Source of the DNA: Pseudoflavitalea rhizosphaerae | GTDB lineage: Bacteria; Bacteroidota; Bacteroidia; Chitinophagales; Chitinophagaceae | DNA: 64,000 nucleotides | NCBI RefSeq assembly: GCF_003991355.1 | Contig: NZ_RCSU01000011.1 | Coordinates: forward strand, 1-64,000 | Reading direction: 5' to 3' | Shown: piece by piece, positions 61,388-64,000 of the stretch | Layout of the letters: every line of letters begins with the position of its first letter | Position numbering within the stretch: the first letter of the stretch is position 1 | The notes under the pieces: generated by a model | Told to the model about the DNA's origin: nothing | Seen by the model: the letters and a program-made list of their open reading frames with translations, nothing else | Databases searched by the model: none | Position numbers and translations under genes: made by a program

Positions 61388-62680
61388 ATGCGATCCATAT
61401 TTCTGACAGATCCGGAAGGACTGCAAATCCCCGTCAAAGAAAAGGGATTGTATGCCCTGTTTGCCGGATTCATGATCAGTTTCTTTTTACCTGGCATGCC
61501 TGTGGTAAACAATATATTATTCGGGCTGCTCTTCGTTTATAGTTTCCTGTTCAATTCTATGGCCGAGAAAGGTGCGTTGCTACGTCGCCGGTTTGCCATC
61601 ATTGGGATGCTCCTGTTTTTCCTTTTGCAGATTTTAAGTATTGTGTATTCTGATAATAAATCTGAAGCAATAGAAATGTTGGTGATGCGATTACCAATAC
61701 TCATGTTTCCAATTGCATTAGGAACAATCAGCATTGGGAGTCTTTTAAGGAAAAGAATAATGGTCCTATGGGTCATGGTGATCTTGCTGGCATCCATCGT
61801 TAGTACCATTGTTGGGATTATGAATGTTGCCAAAACCGGTGAAACCTCCTGGCTTTACAATGATTCGTTAACGGGACCTGCTCTTGCATGGCAATCGTCA
61901 TATTTTGCCATGCTGCTTACTGTTACTTTTTTTATGCTCGCCTATCTGATAAATACCGGGGCGTGGCCAGTACGTCGGACTGGCACTTATATTATCTGTA
62001 TTTTCCTGTTGATCTTTCATTTTTTACTGGCAAGCAGGGCCTCTATTCTGTTATTGTATTCTTCTATCCTTCTCTATGCTATTTATATCATAGTCCTCCG
62101 CAAAAAAATCAAATTGGGTTTATTGGTCATTGGAGGCTTAGTAATGGGAGGAGTATTGCTTGTAAGTGTATTCCCAAAAACGATCAATCGATTTAGAGAG
62201 CTGGGATATCGTCACTATGAATATTCAAATAAGGGTGCAGAAAGCCATTACAATATGGAAGTAAAGGAAGGTCAATGGAACGGAGCAAATATCAGGTTGG
62301 CCGTATGGCAATGCGGTTGGGAACTGGTTCAGCTTAATCCTATACTGGGCACGGGACTTGGTGATAAAATGGACGACCTACTGGAAGTGTATAAAAGAAA
62401 TGGATTTGTAATGGGAGTTGAAACAAGGCGAAACTTGCATAATACTTATTTGGACGTGCTGGTGTCTACTGGTTTTGTTGGCTTGCTGCTATTCCTGCTA
62501 TCCTGGGTATTCCTGCCATTGACCTACTGTTTTAAGAACAGGGATTGGGTAGGAGCCTGCATTATTGGTGCTATTGCATTCGGCTGTATCACTGAAACTT
62601 ATATTGACCGCAGTCAGGGTAATTATATGTTTAGTTTCCTGATCACTTTCATAATTAGTACGCGCAAACAGGATCAATGA
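61388..62680 (+). CDS. O-antigen ligase/polymerase-like membrane protein
   Basis: A 430-residue integral membrane protein with roughly ten hydrophobic segments. Between the later ones is a large loop with ARG-containing and GTGLGDKMDDLLEVYKRNGF and RRNLHNTYLDVLVSTGFVGL sequences (the NxHNxYL-type motif of the Wzy/WaaL family), which face the periplasm and take part in polymerisation or ligation. It follows the sugar transferase by 31 bases. Ligase versus polymerase cannot be told apart here. Its 3' end overlaps that of the opposite-strand ABC ATPase gene by 7 bases. Confidence 0.88.
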   Translation: MRSIFLTDPEGLQIPVKEKGLYALFAGFMISFFLPGMPVVNNILFGLLFVYSFLFNSMAEKGALLRRRFAIIGMLLFFLLQILSIVYSDNKSEAIEMLVMRLPILMFPIALGTISIGSLLRKRIMVLWVMVILLASIVSTIVGIMNVAKTGETSWLYNDSLTGPALAWQSSYFAMLLTVTFFMLAYLINTGAWPVRRTGTYIICIFLLIFHFLLASRASILLLYSSILLYAIYIIVLRKKIKLGLLVIGGLVMGGVLLVSVFPKTINRFRELGYRHYEYSNKGAESHYNMEVKEGQWNGANIRLAVWQCGWELVQLNPILGTGLGDKMDDLLEVYKRNGFVMGVETRRNLHNTYLDVLVSTGFVGLLLFLLSWVFLPLTYCFKNRDWVGACIIGAIAFGCITETYIDRSQGNYMFSFLITFIISTRKQDQ

Positions 62681-63411
62681 TTGTCTGAAATATACATGTC
62701 TATGGCTGTTTGCGTATCTCCATAGAATTCAAGAGTACCATTTTTCATGAATGCGCAGCGGTTGCAGTACTGTTTGATCACATCCATCGAATGGCTTACA
62801 AGGATAACGGTTTTTCCTGCGATCCAACTACTTTCGAAAACTTTTACTGCTTTTTCCTGGAACCTCATATCGCCCACAGCGAAGATCTCATCCAGGAACA
62901 TAATATCCGCACCAGCATTCACTGCTATGGAGAAACCAAGTCTGGCAACCATTCCGGATGAAAAGAATCGGATCTTTGTATCAACAAATTCCCGCAGTTC
63001 TGCAAAGTCGATGATCTTATCGAAGATCTTATCGATCTCCTTAATTGTAAGCCCGAGTACCGATGCTGATACGTAAACATTTTCGCGAGCTGTCAATTGG
63101 TGGCTCATTCCTACTCCCAGGTTCATCAGTAAGGTAGTGCCGTTGATATTGATCTCTCCGGTATCTATAGGGTAAACACCTGCGAGCAACCTGATCAGTG
63201 TTGATTTTCCACAGCCGTTCCTTCCCAGGATACCGATGCACTCTCCTTTGTAAATATCGAAGTTCATCGGTTTGATCGCCTCCACGCGTTTGGCCCGCAT
63301 TGGCGTGAAGAGATTGAATAATCTGTGCTTAACCGTATTGTGACTATCTTCCGTTATGCGGAATGTCTTACTAATATTCCTGGCTTCTATTGCGAGTTCT
63401 TTGTTCAGCAT
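62674..63411 (-). CDS. polysaccharide ABC exporter, ATP-binding protein (Wzt-like)
   Basis: A 245-residue ATPase with Walker A (GILGRNGCGKSTLIRLLAG), Walker B (GADIMFLDEIFAVGD) and H-loop (ILVSHSMDVI). The spacing and the YPIDTGEININGTTLLMNLG region match the Wzt/TagH-type ATPases of ABC-2 polysaccharide or teichoic-acid exporters. It lacks the C-terminal carbohydrate-binding extension of some Wzt proteins. The permease gene lies immediately upstream (2-base gap). Confidence 0.93.
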   Translation of the reverse strand: MLNKELAIEARNISKTFRITEDSHNTVKHRLFNLFTPMRAKRVEAIKPMNFDIYKGECIGILGRNGCGKSTLIRLLAGVYPIDTGEININGTTLLMNLGVGMSHQLTARENVYVSASVLGLTIKEIDKIFDKIIDFAELREFVDTKIRFFSSGMVARLGFSIAVNAGADIMFLDEIFAVGDMRFQEKAVKVFESSWIAGKTVILVSHSMDVIKQYCNRCAFMKNGTLEFYGDTQTAIDMYISDNH

Positions 63412-63413
63412 AA

Positions 63414-64000
63414 TTATAATTTTTCGGCTGCCTTAACACCCAGTTTATTCAATAATGAAAGACCTATCAAAAGCAATAGGAGCGCGTATCCAAAATCAAC
63501 CAGCAGCAACTTGAAGTCCGGGGTCTGCCCTTCCATCATCACTCTTCTTGCATTGATTATGATACCGGCAATAGGGTTCGCAAATTCTAAAGCAGGCAAA
63601 GATGTTTTGAAGGTGGTCAGCTTATAAAAAATGGGGGAAAGAAAGAAAAGGAAGGTGGTGAACGCAACCCAGATTTGAGAAATGTCCTTGGCAACAATGT
63701 AAATATTGGAAAGTATCAGGGAAACGCCTAACGACAAAATGAAAAGATTTATGAACAGGAATAGCATCCACAGATTGGATAGTGAAAACGCCAGGGTCTG
63801 CAATTCAATCAGGTTGTAAAACAGCAGGAACATTACGAAATTGAAAAGGAAGCCGATGGAATTAGCCATCAAAGTAGAGAGGTAGATCTCAAACTTATTC
63901 ATGTTGCTATATTCATACAGGTATTTTTTCGTGTATAGAAGTTGTATAGTACCTGTAGTACATTCCATAAAAAAGTTCCAGATGATCAAACCTATGAAAA
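63414..64000 (-). CDS. polysaccharide ABC exporter permease (Wzm-like), 5' part outside the window
   Basis: The frame runs through the window edge without a start (the codons before 63989 continue), so this is the C-terminal part, about 195 residues, of an ABC-2 type permease. It has about five hydrophobic segments including TLMANSIGFLFNFVMFLLFY, LFLFINLFILSLGVSLILS and FTTFLFFLSPIFYK. Together with the downstream ATPase it forms the exporter for the polysaccharide made by the neighbouring genes (inferred). Confidence 0.92.
   Translation of the reverse strand, partial: FIGLIIWNFFMECTTGTIQLLYTKKYLYEYSNMNKFEIYLSTLMANSIGFLFNFVMFLLFYNLIELQTLAFSLSNLWMLFLFINLFILSLGVSLILSNIYIVAKDISQIWVAFTTFLFFLSPIFYKLTTFKTSLPALEFANPIAGIIINARRVMMEGQTPDFKLLLVDFGYALLLLLIGLSLLNKLGVKAAEKL

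Overview
The window looks like chromosomal DNA of a Bacteroidota bacterium, most likely of the order Chitinophagales (Chitinophagaceae-like). This rests on three SusC/SusD pairs, an ECF sigma/FecR (DUF4974) pair, a type IX secretion C-terminal domain, DUF1800/DUF1501 and DUF983/DUF2721 genes, RNase Y, weak Shine-Dalgarno sequences, and several Bacteroidota-type promoters (TTTG - about 20 nt - TAnnTTTG). The family assignment is inference; the phylum is secure. No phage, complete insertion sequence or CRISPR array was seen.

Layout. 0.1-2.7 kb: a P-type cation ATPase. 2.7-13.8 kb: an inducible nutrient-uptake locus made of ECF sigma factor, FecR anti-sigma factor, SusC with STN signalling domain, SusD, and three secreted thioredoxin-fold proteins; the last fuses an nDsbD-like domain to a TlpA domain. 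13.8-16.4 kb: tRNA-Leu(UAG) and a bifunctional (p)ppGpp synthetase/hydrolase. 16.5-25.5 kb: two tandem, closely related SusC/SusD pairs without STN, sigma factor or FecR, each closed by a strong terminator. 25.5-31.9 kb: purA, an extremely acidic protein, pabB (start codon inside a 21-bp hairpin), a lytic transglycosylase, gatA, tatA. 31.9-32.7 kb: a gene-free stretch holding two inverted copies of an unusual element (conserved core of about 80 bp, copy-specific palindromic arms). 32.7-46.9 kb: mostly housekeeping genes (rplS, rny, pheT, a coiled-coil protein, zapA, dnaB, rsmE, terC-like, pyrD, thiolase) with small uncharacterised genes between them. 47.0-47.9 kb: a two-gene module resembling a toxin-antitoxin pair with an ADP-ribosyltransferase-like toxin. 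48.1-54.1 kb: DUF1800 and DUF1501 (T9SS cargo) genes, then a NarL-type response regulator and a TPR-containing histidine kinase. 54.1-57.1 kb: a small His/Cys-containing exported protein and a TonB-dependent receptor, plausibly metal-related. 57.2-60.1 kb: DUF2721, DUF983 and an MsbA-like ABC exporter. 60.5-64 kb: a surface-polysaccharide locus (priming sugar transferase, O-antigen ligase/polymerase-like protein, Wzt/Wzm-type exporter), cut by the window end.

The most unusual signals are non-coding or small: the conserved-core/variable-arm elements at 32.0-32.6 kb; a second family of palindrome clusters at 43.5 and 58.2 kb in which stem changes are compensated; the hairpin over the pabB start; the duplicated leader before the third susC; a predicted transcript of about 50 nt upstream of dnaB; and the ART-like two-gene module.
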